Shown: positions 41,905 to 42,584 of the stretch, piece after piece
How positions within the stretch are numbered: position 1 is the first letter of the stretch
Layout: every line of letters starts with the position of its first letter
Assembly (NCBI GenBank): GCA_934565425.1
Contig: CAKTHW010000004.1
Coordinates: forward strand, 1 to 42,584
From: an uncultured Oscillospiraceae bacterium
GTDB taxonomy: Bacteria; Bacillota; Clostridia; Oscillospirales; Oscillospiraceae
Direction of reading: 5' to 3'
Length of the DNA: 42,584 bases
Notes under the pieces: generated by a model
What the model saw: the letters and a program-made list of their open reading frames with translations, nothing else
Told to the model about the DNA's origin: nothing
Databases searched by the model: none
Position numbers and translations under genes: made by a program

Positions 41905-42584
41905 ATGAATATCAAGAAACTTATTGCAGTCACCCTGTCCGCAGCCACCTTCGCCCTGTCCCTGACTGCCTGCGGCGGCAAGAGCAGCGACTCCAGCGCA
42001 GGCAGCAGCAGCGGCGCCGAATCCACCACCGTCAAGCTGGGCGTGGTGGGCAGCATCTACGAAGACCTGTGGAAACCGGCACAGGAGAGCCTGAAAGCAG
42101 AGGGCATCGACCTGGAGATCGTCCAGTTCTCCGACTACGCCACCCCCAACAACGCCCTGAACAGCGGCGACATCGACTTGAATGCCTTCCAGCATCAGAT
42201 CTACCTGGATAACGAGGTGGAACAGCAGGGCTACAAGATTCAGTCCATCGGCTACACCTTTATCATCCCCCTGAACATCTATTCCCACAAGGTCAAGGCC
42301 ATCTCTGACATCAAGGACGGCGACGTGGTCGCTATCCCCGACGACGTGACCAACGGCGGCCGTGCCATCAAGGTCCTGGCTGCATCTGGCCTCATCACCC
42401 TGAAGGAGGATGCAGGCTTCAATCCCACCCTGGAGGACATCAAGACCTACAACACCAAGATCACCATCAAGGAGCTGAAGGCCAACACCATCCCCTCTGT
42501 CCTGGACGATGTGACCGCAGCAGTGGTCAACGGCAACTACGCCCTGGACTTCGGCCTGAAGACCGACGAGGCCATCTACAAGGA
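41905..42584 (+). CDS. metQ: Methionine-type substrate-binding lipoprotein (NlpA/MetQ family), cut by the window end
   Basis: 226 residues visible, 3' end missing. Seen: type II signal peptide with lipobox LTAC (Cys20), a Ser/Gly linker, then LGVVGSIYEDLWKPAQESLK, QFSDYATPNNALNSGDIDLN, AFQHQIYLDNEVEQQGYKI, and AIPDDVTNGGRAIKVLAASG, all family signatures. Lipid-anchored outside the cell and delivers the ligand to MetNI. Start at 41905 with GGAGG 7-8 bases upstream. Confidence 0.93.
   Translation, partial: MNIKKLIAVTLSAATFALSLTACGGKSSDSSAGSSSGAESTTVKLGVVGSIYEDLWKPAQESLKAEGIDLEIVQFSDYATPNNALNSGDIDLNAFQHQIYLDNEVEQQGYKIQSIGYTFIIPLNIYSHKVKAISDIKDGDVVAIPDDVTNGGRAIKVLAASGLITLKEDAGFNPTLEDIKTYNTKITIKELKANTIPSVLDDVTAAVVNGNYALDFGLKTDEAIYK

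Overview
The window looks like chromosomal DNA of a GC-rich, spore-forming Clostridia member, most likely of the Oscillospiraceae group (Flavonifractor/Oscillibacter-like). This rests on a SpoIVB sporulation protease, Gram-positive lipoprotein signals, AAGGAGG-type ribosome binding sites, a DUF5685/DnaJ pair and an ABC-exporter/TetR cluster. No database search was possible, so the taxon is an inference. There is no rRNA, no recognisable insertion sequence and no cas gene.

Layout. 1-2.4 kb: cation efflux gene with a structured leader, a TVP38-type membrane protein, and a short alkyltransferase-like gene. 2.4-5.8 kb: a tight four-gene operon of unknown function (two basic coiled-coil proteins, a four-helix membrane protein with a cytoplasmic coiled coil, and a lipoprotein with an OmpA-like C-terminus); this is the best candidate for an undescribed system. 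6-9.1 kb: spoIVB, an RNA 2'-phosphotransferase, a FadR-type regulator, and a DUF2798 membrane protein behind a hairpin-rich leader. 9.2-11.8 kb: a CofE-like ligase gene followed by a GMP synthase whose glutaminase domain is shortened and lacks its catalytic cysteine. 11.8-13.2 kb: an orphan CRISPR array with type I-C-like repeats and a recognisable leader. 13.2-14.2 kb: small unknown genes, including a partial tandem duplication.

14.2-17.7 kb: LysR and MerR-like regulators, a flavodoxin, an aldo/keto reductase whose start codon seems to be thrown out of frame by a one-base deletion, and a prolyl-tRNA editing protein. 17.8-21.3 kb: a minus-strand operon of TetR regulator, Cys-rich KTR protein, small membrane protein, ABC ATPase and permease. 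21.4-24.7 kb: an unknown gene, then the minus-strand cluster of iron alcohol dehydrogenase, DUF5685 and J-domain protein. 24.8-31.8 kb: plus-strand housekeeping genes argS, amidase, polA, rimI and tsaD. Next come a cluster of DnaA-box-like sites, tRNA-Thr(CGT), and a small set of unknown genes with a tandem paralogue pair.

33.3-42.6 kb: an unknown gene; a methyltransferase and membrane protein pair divergent from a YoaP-like acetyltransferase, with palindromes at both promoters; a membrane metallophosphoesterase; and a LysR regulator followed by metN-metI-(2-hydroxyacid dehydrogenase)-metQ. The last operon suggests import of methionine or a related compound coupled to amino-acid/hydroxy-acid redox chemistry. 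Long open frames antisense to the GC-rich genes were judged to be shadows.
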